In this document: positions 21,383 through 34,100 of the stretch, piece after piece
Numbering within the stretch: position 1 is the first letter of the stretch
Layout: the number at the start of each line of letters is the position of its first letter
NCBI GenBank assembly: GCA_021234155.1
Contig: JAJEKV010000017.1
Coordinates: 2,784,885-2,848,884 of the forward strand
Origin: Isoetes taiwanensis
Taxonomy: Eukaryota > Streptophyta > Lycopodiopsida > Isoetales > Isoetaceae
Direction of reading: 5' to 3'
Length of the DNA stretch: 64,000 nucleotides
Program-made: the position numbers and the translations under genes
The notes under the pieces: generated by a model
What the model was told of the DNA's origin: nothing
The model's database searches: none
Seen by the model: the letters and a program-made list of their open reading frames with translations, nothing else

Positions 21383-23230
21383 CTAGCACAATAACAGGTT
21401 TTTTTTTTGTGTTTTTATACGCTTTTCACTAAGGTTTTCCTATGATTTCGTGATGTATTCAAATGGATGTACTAATGCGAACATCTAGAGTGCACAATTT
21501 CTGAGCCATTGATTTTAGCCTTTTTTTTTTCAATGGTCAACAACCAATGGCTCACAACAAAAGCCCTTTTTTTGTGCTTGTGGTGCATAATGGGCACATG
21601 AAGGGCCATTGATTTTAGCCTTTTTTTTTCAATGGTCAACAACCAATGGCTCACAACAAAAGCCCTATTTTTGTGTGTGTGGTGCATAATGGGCACATGA
21701 AGGGCTTGAAGGGCGCATGTAGTGCAGTTTCCCGCCGGCAATACATTTCTTATCATAACTTTTGATTCAGAGCTCTGTTTGAGATGATTTTTATTGCGTT
21801 GGAAAGCTCTCTCTGAGATCTTTTTGATAGTGTATGATATGGATATGTTTGGTTAAGTTATCTATGCTAAAACAGCAATTTTTTGGCCGGGTTTGGTAGG
21901 CTTTCACATCCTACCAGCTGATTACTACAGGATTGTGCTATTGGATATTGTTTTATGGCTCATTCTGAATGAAGCTTGCAAAAAATTACCATGCATTTTT
22001 AGATTTTGAGGCAGTTATTAAGCAAATTCCAAGGCTTCTAGATCCTTGTGCTAACAAGCAGAAAAGTTTCCCACTTTGGTTTCTCACCACAAGAATCCAT
22101 GGAGGCCAATGGCTGCTGTTAAATTCCAGTTGAAAAATGTTTGTGTATGGGTGTTGCAAACTTTATGACTTTCAGAATAATGGGATCGATCTGCTCTATC
22201 TTTATGGTAACTTTTACTTATGTTCTATTTGTTTTATTGTGATCAAATTCAAAAGCTACAGGTGATAAAAGCCTCAAATGAATTCTAGTTTTTTTCTGGT
22301 TTGAATTCTAAAATTTTTGTTTGTGCCTCTTTTTTTTCTGTCCTTTCACTAATGCATCTTGCATTTGGATCTTAGTCATGACTTATCTGTTGGCCGCCTA
22401 ATGTTTAGGGACTAGAATTGGCAAGAAAGCTTGAAACATATATAATTTAGCGTGTTGCAATGAGCAGGTTCACAAGTTGTTTCAAATTAAATTCTTATTA
22501 TCAAGCAAATGCTTAGTTTTATGTAGCTTCACATTCATTGAGTTTAAATGGTTGGGCTCAAAGGCCTTAGTGCTAAAGCAAAACACATTTGCACTATTGA
22601 AACTTCATGTCATTAAGTTTAAATTGTTTGATTCAAAGTTGTTAGTGTTAAAATAAAGCACAAGGATATGTTGGGTTCAATCCCCATGACATGACCTAAC
22701 GGTCATCTTCTTAACAAATGTTCTTTATTCCATTGATAACTCTTCTAAATTACTTTAATAACCTGTTGACCTTTTTTGACGCTCCACAATTGCTATATAT
22801 CATTTTTTGTTGTTATGTTGTCCATATATATCATTTTTTGTTGTTATGTTGTCCATCTCCAAGGCCCCGAAGGGGCAAAAAAAAAAAATTAGACAACACA
22901 AACCATTACATAAAACACTTTTAAATTAAAATCCCCCTAAAACCCCCTATGGTTTGGGTGCATATTCACACGCCGGGAGGGGGAGGGGGGACGTCCCTAA
23001 CATCCAACATATAAAATTAAATCCCCCCTAAAACCCCCTGTGGTTTGGGGCATCGAGAGCTATTGGATGGGCATATTCATGAGTTATGCTTTGATTTGGA
23101 ACGTAGATAGCGATCCTCATTTGTGGGGTATGCTCGTACAAGTTTTTTTATACTATATAGCAAGACTTGTGAAATACTATAAGGTTTGGTGCAATATATT
23201 TAATGGTGTTGATGGTTTGGTTTTGGTTTT
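21383..23230 (+). mobile_element. Composite hairpin/fold-back element, copy B (rearranged)
   Basis: The 5' end CTAGCACAATAACAGG at 21383 and the CATCTAGAGTGCAC block match the other copies. A subterminal inverted repeat follows (TGAGCCATTG near 21502 and CAATGGCTCA near 21545). The hairpin GGCCCCGAAGGGGC is at 22863-22876, then an A tract and TTAG. The fold-back that follows has two arm copies in the same orientation (about 22918-22974 and 23008-23050), and the core is inverted relative to copies A, C and D. The right end is uncertain. Confidence 0.5.
21510..21700 (+). repeat. Tandem duplication of about 95 bp
   Basis: The block ATTGATTTTAGCC, then a T tract, CAATGGTCAACAACCAATGG, and a stretch to GGGCACATGAAGGGC is present twice, back to back, with only a few differences. 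It sits at the 5' end of composite copy B. Confidence 0.85.
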
Positions 23231-26200
23231 AGACATTTTTCAAAAAAAATCGGTCGGTGCTTTGACGTTGGTGCATACGATCCTCCGTTGTGATGATAAA
23301 GCTTTTATTACACAGGGAGTGGCTTTAATCAACAAATAGATTGCAAGAAAAGGTCTTTTTGCCTCAAAAGGCGCTCCCATTTCCCAGTAAACTAGTGGAT
23401 ATGCTCAATATCTATTGTCTTTTGTTTGATGAATTCCTCTCATATTTTGTGCCCTTTATGATTCTAATTTGCAATGTCCGTTGGGTGTAGATCCCCTCGA
23501 GATTCATAGTCATTGTTCAATAGGGCCGGACATGGAAGCCCGTTATGGAACAAAATAGGGATCATGTTTTGCTAGCTATGTATATTTGCACCATCACCAT
23601 CCTCAAATAGTGTATTTTCAACAGTAGCATATAGAAGAGCCGCACCAAATTAGGCATCCATTTGATGCGGATGATTTATTTGCTGGCAAGCTCATGTATA
23701 AATCAAGCAGTTTATTTAGGTTTCGTCTTCTGTTCTTATAAGAGGCACTATGACAAGCCTGCCAAGGTAAATTTACCCTCTTTTTTTTTTTTTTTTTTTT
23801 TCATTCCAGAATTTCAATTGAAATTGGAGTAGAAAAGCTAGGGTTGAAAAAGCCATCTATGTCACTTTTATTATGTGGATCATCTAAGTGTGCAGGAAAA
23901 AGTTTTTTACTTTCATTTTGCTTTCTCTTAGCTGTTCAAACTTATAGAAAATTCGATGGAGAATCGGTTCTATTGACCTGTAGGATCAAATTTTATTTCC
24001 TGCAAGGATTATTTGGTGGATTTGGAGCTCTATTGGACCACAATAGGAATTATTTTCTTTATGTTCTGTTGCTTTCTATATGTGTTAGATGTATTCATAG
24101 AAGGAATAATGTCCATTAATGTGGTTTATGTATATTATGTTTCATTTGAATATATATTGTACTATTATATAGTTCATTGGCATTACTAAGATCTGTTTGG
24201 CAGCTTTTCCAAATCAAATATGACAGGTATAGTTATGCATGCCTTTGCACCAATGTCTTTCGATCAATATTCTAGGTGTTAATGAAGTTGCTTATAGTTT
24301 TTGGATTATCATAATTCAAATAATGTCATCAAATCCAGAATTTAAAACATGCTAATAGATTATGCCAAATGTGAGAGAAATGGGAAGGAATTGTGGTAGG
24401 ATGGTGTTCGATTGTAAATTGGTCAAACAATCTATGTAATTGCATTATATTGTTTATTTTGCTGCCTTCTATTTATTTGTATCTATTTGATAGTATGGCA
24501 GAAGCTAGAGGAGCAAACTCCTGACTTTTTTTAAGCATACTACACAAGAGTAAAGCTAAAGAGGCACATCATGATCTCAAGCCTATCTTATCTATGCAGC
24601 GGGGAGTGGACATAAACCTGGGCATCTCTCTAGGTCTACATCCATCAAACTCATCAATAGCACCAGATCTAGGAATTCTTGGCAGTTCTGAGTTCCCCTT
24701 AGTAGCATTGGAAATCTTTCAGTTCAGATATGTCAATGATCATTTTAACTTCTATATGTCTCTCGATACCCCATTCATCTCAAATGATCCATATTCTCAA
24801 GACATTGTATCATTGTCGATAAGCACGAATGAAGAAGACATGTTATAGATTTGTGATATTCAATTTATGTGCACTACTATTTCCTTATGGATTAAATGGC
24901 GAGACTGGCATTCATGAATGTGTGCGAATACAGAATTAGCATTTTACTTTGGTTCATTTGCATTAGAAGACGTCCCATAAATATAAGCTTTGTAGCTATT
25001 TTTTGTTCATATAAAAGAGACGTGGTATCTCAAGTGTTTTGGGTTTTATTGCAGATGGAAGAAATATCCAAGGCATTGTAAGCCTCAATACGTTCCAACT
25101 ATTTGCATCACCTAATGATTTTACCAGTTGAAGTCCAGCTATAAACGTCTATTCACATGGACCTGAAAAGAAAAGTTTATCAAAGATTTGGAACTGCAAT
25201 GTAGGTGGGAAGTATAAATGGACTTTTATGGTTCATCTCACCATGATTCGACCAGTGGATTTGCAAAAAAAGGTGCAATGTTCCATGCTGCAAACTCTGG
25301 CTAGGAGTGAGTTTGATTCAGATGCAATCCAACTTTACATGTAATCTTTATTCCAACTTATGGCAAAATTTCATATCCAATTTTACATGCAAATTTCATT
25401 TTCAATTAATGGCAAATTTTCATATCCAATAATGCATTGTCAACTGACCTTATAGCAAGGGCATAAAAGCCCAACACAATGGATCATTACATTGTGTATT
25501 TAGAAGATACGAATATTTAAATTGATATTCTTTCCACTGCCAAATATATACAATCCCCTTTCTATTGCATTTCTTATAGTAGTTTTGTATTGGTCCAAAT
25601 TAACCAATGTGCTTGCTCTCTCTTTCTATTCCTTGAGCTTAGTCAATGCTACACAATGAATGTATTACATCTTCAACATCCATGTTTGACAATAGGACAT
25701 CCCTTTCTCCTTAGATACCAAAAATCAAATCATAGACCATCTTACTCATCAACTAATACCCTAAAAGTCCACCGTATACACCACCCTACTCATTCTATTA
25801 TTCTATTCTATTCTATTATTCCATGTGCTCATGATTAATGTGTGACTTCTCGAAAACCTACTACATCTATTACCCCATTATATCTACAAGAAATTTATTG
25901 TAACAACCCCCTGATTGAAGTTGTGTGTTCGAGCCCTAGTCGAGCCCTAGATGAATACTACTTGTGGTTCTATTCGCCAACTCAGTTACAAATTCCAAAA
26001 TTTATGTCATAGCAGACATGCCCAAAGTGAAACATACTTGGAATACATACTTGTCATGCAAGATTTAAGCAAAAGAGCTATATTTGCATGAAGCAAGCAA
26101 ACTATCAGAATATAGGTTTTAGAAGTACATAGTTTGAACTATCCTTCTTGATTGAAAAAACGATTGAGTTGTCATCCTATTTCTTTTTTGGCTAGAAAAT

Positions 26201-27560
26201 AATCTTACCACAAGGGTCAGAATTACTCAAATTTGAGTTGTCATCCTATTCCTTTTTTGGTTAGAAAATAATCTTACCACAAGGGTCAGAATTACTCAAA
26301 TTTGGAGGAAAGAACACGACAATATTTGGTGTCAAAATCATCCATCGAAGAGCAACATCAACCTTTGATACTAAGATGTGATAACATATGAAAAATTTGT
26401 CTAAAATTGATTATCCATTTGTGCGAATTGGGTGAGGATGTGAAAAAAGGTTGTGATTAGAGCTCTTCAATCTCAAAGCAAGAATAGATTGCCTAATACC
26501 CCTTCAATCAAGAGGCATAAAGATTATCATGATCTAAGCATTAGCAGCCATCAAATCACAGTCAATCATTAACTAAGAACGAATTGTAGTAGCAAAAAGT
26601 TCATGCTCAGAAAATAAGGACAATATCTTTGAAAAATGATCTACGTCAATTAACTGCTGCTCAAAAATTAAGCAAAAGGCCTCTGAAGAATGATCCATGA
26701 CAATTTGGCACTGTGTTTTGTTTGATTTTAGATTTACTGCCGCTTCAACATTGTTAGAGGAAATACACAAAAAAAATGAAAATTAATGATGTGAGGTTCA
26801 TCTTCCAAATAAAGTATTCGCCACAGTTGCAACTACAAATAACACAACAAATAACGCATAAACCATTGATTCAATATACAGTTGAAGTGAAGTAACAGCT
26901 AGACTTAGCATTTCGTTTTAATATATTGTATTGCATGGAATGCAAATAAGACGTCAAACAATCCTTGATGAGGACATAGATTTCATTTTTGTACTCTCCT
27001 CCCTTTTCAAAACACCGAAACTGATGTTGTTTGCGATGTTGCTTATATAATTTTAAGCTTGTTGAATGACTTCTATACATAGAATACAATGATTAAAATA
27101 CATTAGACATGCAAGCTTGAATAATTTAAAAACCTAATCTGACATGGCTTGATTGCAAAATCATTTACCTAGCACTGGATGTATCTTATCATAGTCGTTC
27201 TCTTCTCAAACCTGCATCAAACCATAAGGCACGCCTTAAGTATAGAAGCCATGAAACACACAAACAATTTGTTTGCCATACAGTTGAACTGAAGCAACAT
27301 ATAAACTTAGCATCTCCTTTCATAGATGCATTCTATTTCATGGAATGCAATTAAGATGTCAGAACATTCTTGTAAAGCACAAAAACTTATCAGCAAATTT
27401 ACCTGGATTTCATTTTTGTGGCCTCAAGTTGTGGATGCCATTAAACTCAGATGCAAGGCTACTATCTGCAACATTTTAGAAACCAATTGCAATTGATTCA
27501 TACCTTGTGACTCTGCAGTTACCGAAATGGCATATCGTTACCGTTTCCATGTTTTTTTGT
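23231..27560. repeat. No gene recognised; two internal duplications
   Basis: Bases 26165-26306 are a tandem duplication of about 71 bp (GAGTTGTCATCCTAT, then CTTACCACAAGGGTCAGAA). Bases 26876-26970 and 27281-27372 are a degenerate direct repeat (CAGTTGAACTGAAG, GCATGGAATGCAA). A T tract is at 23780-23803 and ATTCT pentamers at 25795-25820. Short open frames at 23844-24119 and 24594-24848 match no family I know and show no convincing splice structure. Confidence 0.5.
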
Positions 27561-28076
27561 CTATCCGTTTTGATGCAAGGCAAGTAACCCCAGCTTGGAG
27601 GCTGCCATGAATGCAGCAACAAAGATTACAGAGCTTGCTAATGCTCCTAGACATGCTGTCTTCATCATTGCCCTTAACAATTTCTGCAATTCGAAGTTCA
27701 CATGATAAAGGAAAAGGAAATAGTTTAATGATACAATAGATAGGTGCAACGAGATTAGCAGAACTTAGACAAATCGATTTTAACACTTCACATTTCATAC
27801 TCTTATGATTGAGACTCAAGGAAGCTGCGCCCTAATCAAGCAAATGCAAGCAAACAATTATAGAAAACAGAGCAATCTTATTTCAGAGATATTTGGCGGA
27901 GCATTTTTTACAAATTCGGCCGTCGAGTTCTAAATACAATAGAAAAGCAGACCAGAAGAACTGCTTACCTTTGGACAACCCAAAAGAGCTTGCAGATATT
28001 TAGGTAAATACTCCAAATATGCAACAGAAGGGATCGCCTGTACACTTTGAAGACTGCCTCGAGTATCTTCGACCAA
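27561..28076 (-). pseudogene. Last two exons of an unidentified gene with a C-terminal membrane segment
   Basis: Exon 27969-28076 (36 codons) follows a TTTGTAG acceptor and ends at a CCAAAG/GTAAGC donor. Exon 27561-27683 follows an AATTGCAG acceptor and ends with TAG. Both junctions are phase 0, so the two exons join cleanly to 76 residues. They read LVEDTRGSLQSVQAIPSV, then a YLEYLPKYLQALLG helix, a basic KLLRAMMK, and a hydrophobic segment ALASSVIFVAAFMAASKLG ending HQNG. This looks like a tail-anchored or C-terminal transmembrane protein. I do not recognise it. No upstream exons were found before the Helitron ends at 28605 and 28794, so it may be a captured or truncated gene fragment. Confidence 0.55.
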
Positions 28077-28557
28077 CTACAAATTTATCAAACTCGGTTC
28101 ATTGGAGCCAGAGGCGGAGCCGGATCCCAAATAGATGTAGAAGCTTTGTAGAAAAATCAAAAGTATGCTAGGAGGAGGAGCTATGCCAGACCATCCACCG
28201 CCAATCTCTGCTCTTTAAGTGTGCCGAAGTAGACCCTGATCATTTGAGTTTTTCCCATCTTTGTGTTTACCCTGACTTCTCGATTCCGGTCGGAGCTGGT
28301 TCCCGCAAAGGAGTGGCAGCAGGGACGCAAATCTTGGGGACGGCTTGAATCGCAGCCAGAGAGGGGGCATATGATTTTTTTTTTTTTTCCTTTTGTTTGA
28401 AGTACACGTGTTGCGCTCAAATTTTTTTACTGAGACGGAAATATTACATCAAACAAAAAACCAAATAGCCTTATATATGTCATGATGAACATTATTTGAC
28501 ACTTAATTACACCTATTTGACTCTTTAATTAACCTATAAACTCCACCCGTATATCCA

Positions 28558-28794
28558 TTCCGACTAATGCGGGGCATCGCCGGGCACATGTTTCTATATT
28601 TTTTGTTTTTCCTATCCATTTTATGCCCTCATGGCTAAAATGAATGCCTAAACCCTAACCTTCACACTTGGAACTCCAATACGTATACAGAAATGATTAT
28701 ATTTATACATTCTTATTCCACCTACAAACTTCTTTAGTCATCTATTTCACACATCCACGACTAATGTCCGGCGTCGCCGGGCACACGTTTCTAG
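28558..28794 (+). mobile_element. Two Helitron-like 3' ends in tandem
   Basis: At 28768-28780 the hairpin CCGGC-GTC-GCCGG is followed by a 10-nt spacer and CTAG (28791-28794), then T: the standard Helitron 3' end. About 190 bp upstream (near 28566-28605) a diverged version has GGGGCATCGCCGGGC, then ACATGTTTCTAT. The blocks before both ends are alike (CCATTCCGACTAATG and CACATCCACGACTAATG). No Rep/helicase is visible. The 5' end was not found. Confidence 0.6.
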
Positions 28795-28799
28795 TGTAT

Positions 28800-29001
28800 A
28801 AAAAATGGGGAGAGAGGGGGAGAGGGAGGGAGGGGGGAGGGTGAGGGGGGAGAAACGCCGAGCTTTGTTCTCTAGGGGAGACCTTCAAATCATCTATTTC
28901 TAAAAAATGGGGAGAGGGGGAGAGGGAGGGAGGGGGGAGGGTGAGGGGGAGAAACGTCGAGCTTTGTTCTACCGGGGAAGACCTTCAAATCATCTATTTC
29001 T
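28800..29001 (+). repeat. Tandem duplication of about 100 bp
   Basis: AAAAAATGGGGAGAG, a GA/GGGA-rich tract, AAACGCCGAGCTTTGTTCT and GACCTTCAAATCATCTATTTCT occur twice in succession. It begins right after the CTAG-T Helitron end. Confidence 0.85.
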
Positions 29002-30188
29002 GGGCCAAATCCAGACTGGACGGCCGATCTAAGACTTCTAGCCCCATGCTGGACAAAACATCCAGCCCTAAGTGGCCCTATGGTTCTGTGCAAATGCGAA
29101 GTGAAACCAATAAGAATGGGAAGCAGGGAAGGAAATAGAGGGAGCCATCTTGGAATGTAACACGTAAAATCACGTCCTGAAATTTTCCTTCGTATAACAT
29201 CCAATAACTTTTCTTGTTGCAATGTTTGTAGCACCAATATATTCCCACGTGGAAGCCATGCTGACGACGTTGGGTGGCAAATGGTCGTTAATGAAATTTA
29301 CATTCGCAAGTGGCATAAATTTCCTGTGCTCCACCCAAACTTTACGTTGAAAAATGTAAAGCAATTTCGTAAGGATCGACCTAGCAGCTTGCCCAAATGG
29401 CCTCGCAAAGCCCTTATCAGACAAAATTGCTAGGCCTACCAAATAAGCACATAATAAGCGGATTGGAAGCCACGCATTCTGATCCAAAAGAATAAACCAG
29501 TGCAAACTTGCTTAAGCACCTAACATTTTGCCATTCTTCACTGTGTTTTGTTTGTACAGAATTTGCTTCTATATCTATTAATAAAAATGATGCCAATATG
29601 TATACACAAACTTGTTGAGTCGTTCTCATATCGCAGAGGACGAAATAAAATAAATTACAGCAGTTGAATACAATTGAATTGTGTGCTATAGCCTTGAATA
29701 TGCACTCTGAGATCCAACACCTTGCAAATGCAACACCTGTCAAAAAACAAACAATCCTTCAGCAAACACGCATTATTACTTTTCACAGGTTTTCAAACCA
29801 TAAAGGTACTTGGATAGTCAGAACGTTAAAATAATATGTTTGATGTGGCCGCCAATCAATCAAAGGGGCACAAGCTGAGTTCTTCCCACACTAAATAGAG
29901 CTTGGCGTTTCTGCAAATTACAAGCAATTAAATCAACCATATCATTTCGAATGATATACTATTCTGCCAATTACACCAGGATAGTGTAAATGCTGAGGCA
30001 AAGTGAGAACTCCACTAAAATAACCTGGTCCTTCGCTTAAGACCCTCAAACTACAAAGCAAGACACATGAGGGAGGGGGTGGACTACACGGAGGAAAAAG
30101 GATAGACAACTAGCCAAAGAATCATATAACGTGGACATTTAAATTTGCAATACTAATAAATTATTGAAAGGGCAATTCGGACTTACTT
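29002..30188 (-). other. 3' flank of the ARGLU1-like gene; no confirmed gene
   Basis: Just past the ARGLU1-like stop, AAAAGTAAGT near 30180 could be a donor for an intron in the 3' UTR. A minus-strand open frame at 29170-29505 has no family I know and may be UTR or a chance frame. Otherwise I see nothing. Confidence 0.35.
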
Positions 30189-32772
30189 TTAACCTTTCAT
30201 TCCAAGTGCAAAGGAAAGTTTGGGACGAGAATTCTGTTTTCCAAGAATCTTCATTTGTTCGGCTCGATGTTGTTCTTCCTCTAGCCTTTTGCGCCTCAAA
30301 GCTTCTTCCTTCTGCCTTTGCTGTGCCTCAAGCTCTCTGTAACGTTCTTCCTCTTTTCTTGCTTGCTCTTCAGCTTCCCTTCTCTGAGCTTCTTCTATCT
30401 TCCTCCTATTCTCTTCAAGCATTCTTTCAAGATCTTCCTTTTCTCGCTGTTCTTGCTCCTACAAATAGCAGTCAGAAGCAGCAATGATAGAGAACATTCA
30501 TAGACCCATTAAGTGTGACATGAGATAAGGTACCTCTTTCTTCCTAGCCTCTGTAAGTGCCTGCTCTTTTTCCTTTTCAAGCTGGACAGCAATTTCTTCA
30601 AACATCTTCGTCCGGGCCTCTTGTATTTTGACATCTATCTGTGACTTTATCTCCTCTGAGCTCAAGGCTTCCTGAACCTTCTTCCGTATTGCTTCTTCGA
30701 CCCTCCTCGCAGTTTCCTCCTCGATGAGCTTTAATTCTGCTTCTTGCCGCCTGCAAATCTTGATACATCATAATCTATAAAGATGAAAACAAACAACGAG
30801 GCATACCTTTTAAACTTCGATAAGTATTTCTTTCCAGATTCCAGATTTGCAAGAGATTTTGGCAGCTTACCTTAGCTAAAATTTAAAATGGATCAGAACA
30901 TCAGGAAAGATGTAATGCACGTAGTTATCCATCTTGTAGGAAGCACCTCTACAAGGAAAGAAAAAGTGACGTCACTTCACAACCCAAAGAAGTTTATTTA
31001 TTTCCGCTAACAGGTAGTTCCCTCCTGAACTATGAACTTCACAATCCAGATTTCCAAGAGATTATGGCGGAAATCAGTCGATCTGATTTGCTTCTAAAAG
31101 CCAAAAGGTAATGAAGCAAAGTAATGGAAATCATAAGATTGGCATTAGTATTAGCAAGCTACAGAAAAGATAACCGCTCTAAATGTGGTCGAATCTGCCA
31201 TCCTCTGGTGCTACCTCTCATTTAGAGTTGGCTTTTACAGTAGAAGCACATAGGTAGAATTAAGGCAGTTTTGCAAAAAAAAGGGCAGATCGAAGACTTT
31301 GACATCAACGGAGGAACGCTGCAAGCTCAGACAAAACTGCAATCTACGCATCCATAAAAAAATAGACAGTACTTCGCGTGTACATAATAGTACCCAGTGA
31401 AAATGCTCCAAAATGTCGTATTTCTAAATCTGGGAGGGAGGGAGGGAAGGAGGGAGGGAGTATATAGCAAGATAGAAGACACCAGCTCTAAACAAAAAAG
31501 AGATGGTTCCTGATTCAGTTCCAGATGAATTAAATTCAAATCCAAATACACATCTTCGTATTGATTCTGCCCAGAAGCCTAATCACGAAAACTTACACTC
31601 TAATCTGTTTTACTTTGCTGTAAAGAGCAATATTGTATGTCCTTAGCACTCCTGTTCAATCCAAAGCACAGGAACACTAAGCTCGTCCTCATGATGTTTG
31701 TACTTTTAGTATGTGTGTTATCTAGCTGATAAATTGTATGTACTAATCCATCAAACTAATCCTTAAAATAACAACATTTAATAATCCATGATATGAGTAA
31801 AACAATCAAGGACAGAAATCAAAGCCATGCAAAGTTTTTAAGAATTAAAACCAGATAGGTATAGTGTTTCCGAAAAATGAAAAACATCCCAACAAAAGGG
31901 CAGGCAAAATTGAGGAAACACAAGTTCTACCTTCTCTTTTCAATTTCATCTTCTTCTCGAAGAGCTTTTCGAGATTTAGTAGTTGGGCTTCGAGACCTGT
32001 ATCTAACAGGAGAACGAGAATGGCTGCGACTTGTGCGTCGTCTTGAACGTCTAGGGGAAAGTGAACGACTTCTGTGCCTGTATAACTGGTGCCATCAGTA
32101 AGATGCAGAATTTGGATTGAAATAGAAAATATAAGGAGCAAAACTCGGCTCTCAGATTGAACAAGAACTATAATAGAAGACATTGATAAAACTCCTCATA
32201 CTTAGCACCTCCAACACCTAATGAGATAACTCAAACAACAAATAATAATTCCAGCTGTGGCCCATACTCCTAGAAGTGCTGAAGCATTCAGTTATTAAGC
32301 TTCCAAATCTTATAAAATAATGACGACAAATTCTATTAATGCAAAACCTTATAGAAAACAAACCTAACGATGTGCAAATTAAAAGGTGGTAATGACAAGG
32401 CACTTCTAATATACAGTTACCAGAGAACAGTTTAGCCATCAGGGGGCCAGCCCTCGAAATTTATATCCAGGACCCTTCCGATATCTTGACAATGGTGCCA
32501 TCTGCTCCCATTTCATTCTTAATTCTTTCTCAAAAAATTTCAACTCTTTCATTGCTACTGGGCAATAAAATTAGCATCTTACGAAATAGAAACCTCTTCA
32601 AAACCCATAACATTGTGAAGTAATTCCCTCCATATTACCTGTAGGAAGGAGATGAACGGCTTCTATGATCACGCCTGCTTCGTCTACTACTATGGCGAGA
32701 GGGAGATGGGGAAGGAGATCTGCGTCTTGATTTCCTTGGTGGAGACCGAGAAATAGACACAGAGCGCGGCAT
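30189..32772 (-). CDS. ARGLU1: ARGLU1-like arginine/glutamate-rich nuclear protein
   Basis: Four exons on the minus strand: 32639-32772, 31931-32077, 30534-30750 and 30189-30458. All have GT-AG introns (561, 1180 and 75 nt) and total 255 codons plus TAA. The ATG at 32772 opens an Arg/Ser-rich domain (residues 1 to about 80) typical of SR-related factors. The rest is a long Glu/Arg/Lys helix: KLIEEETARRVEEAI, EEIAVQLEKEKEQAL, then LEENRRKIEEAQRREAEEQ. It ends in the family signature KQNSRPKLSFALG. Animal ARGLU1 is slightly longer (about 270) with the same order. By family knowledge it acts in the nucleus as a pre-mRNA splicing modulator and Mediator-linked coactivator. Reading frame, splice sites and C-terminal signature are intact, so this is probably an active host gene. 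It is the only complete one in the window. Confidence 0.9.
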
Positions 32773-33580
32773 CGCGTTAATAAGTCAGCACAAACCTAAT
32801 CAAGGGAAGTAAAAAGGAACCCAACATTCATATGAGTGCTTCGGTTGAGCAGCTCCTTGTACAGACCATCTTTCATGCCTATACTGCGAAGAAAAGGTCC
32901 GGTGCCCTATTCTCTGCGGCTATGGCCTATCAGATGTGCGTAACGTAAAAGGTCATCTAGAACAGATTATTCTGCGTAATAATACTGCGTAATAATAACG
33001 AGCCGCTATACTTAAGGAGAAAAAAAGCTCGTAACCTAATGTGACAATAATTTTTCTCTTTTAAGCCTCTTTTTTCACGGCAGTCTTTATGGCTGTCACA
33101 TTATTATAAGACACCTTTTAAGACACCCTTTTGGGCTCTTAACAACCAGGCCCTCAAGTTTTAAGGCTGAGATTAGATCTCAGCCGTTGGTTGCAAGAGT
33201 GTTACCTACCAGTAACACATTAAAAAGTGCATAAACACCTAGTTTATTATGCCAAATAGCTATAAACACCTAGCTTGTTATGAAAACCACCACAAAACCA
33301 CTATAAAACTCTCGGGCCCAAGTTGTTAAGGCGGATAACACCCTAGAACTCGGGTGTTATGCCCCACTATAACAAATAGGGCATAACATCCTTGTTCCAG
33401 GGTGTTATCCCTCTCATGTCATACTTAAGACATGTCTTAAAAAAAAACAGTTTTCCATTACATTACGTCTTATTGATATATTTTCCATTACACAAAAATA
33501 AGACATGTCTTATTATTAAAAACAATAATATAAGCAACAAAAACATAACCTCTTTATAAAACAACATTTTTATTCGTCGT
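32773..33580. other. 5' flank of the ARGLU1-like gene; small inverted repeat
   Basis: This should contain the ARGLU1-like 5' UTR and promoter, though I see no clear TATA box. At 33037-33103 a 10-bp inverted pair (TAATGTGACA and TGTCACATTA) bounds 67 bp, possibly a tiny MITE remnant. Around 33340-33410, GGTGTTAT and ATAACACCC motifs repeat. No gene. Confidence 0.4.
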
Positions 33581-34100
33581 CTATGTCCATAGGAGAATGA
33601 TGAGTATTGTACAGAGCTCTTGCCAATGCATCCCTTCTCTTGCAGTGTCTTCTAGAACTAGTTCTTCTTCAACATTTTTCTCATTCCAATTGTCCACTCC
33701 ATTCTCATCAGCCTCCTGAGAGTTCTCATTTGGGTGTGCACTTACTGCACCTAGTTCACGTAATGCCTCCCTTGCACTTGCCTCATTTGCTTCTAACTCT
33801 GCGGCTGCCTCAGTGACCCAATCCTCATCAAATGCCTCGTTATGTATAATGTATAAATTATGCATTACCAAACAAGCAGCTACAACAATTGGTACATGCT
33901 TTAGATGTGCCTTTGTCTTCTTCAGTAGTATGCGGAATCGTGCTTTTAGTATCCTAAAGGCCCGCTCCACAGACATTCTAGTGCTTGATTGGATGAAATT
34001 CCAATGTTTTTCATGATCCTTAAATCTAGTACCTTTGTTGATAAATGGTGTCAATAACCAAAGCCTAGGAGTGTATCCAGCATCACCAAGCAAACAATAT
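33581..34100 (-). pseudogene. Harbinger transposase, C-terminal third
   Basis: From the insertion point at about 34100 the frame reads YCLLGDAGYTPRLWLLTPF (the GDAGYP signature). It continues with SSTRMSVERAFRILKARFRIL, containing the catalytic Glu, and then VAACLVMHNLYI, the usual C-terminal HN helix, then an acidic tail (EEELVLED) to 33581. It is the missing end of the frame at 36421-37195. A 2.3-kb element separates the two. The catalytic residue in this third is present, so the main defect is the insertion. Confidence 0.85.

Noticed and set aside
23844-24119. Plus-strand 91-codon hydrophobic frame
   Set aside because: No family, no splice context, and AT-rich composition that gives hydrophobic frames by chance.
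30164-30503. Plus-strand frames opposite the ARGLU1-like last exon
   Set aside because: They are mirror frames of a Glu/Arg-rich exon that has confirmed splice sites and a family signature.
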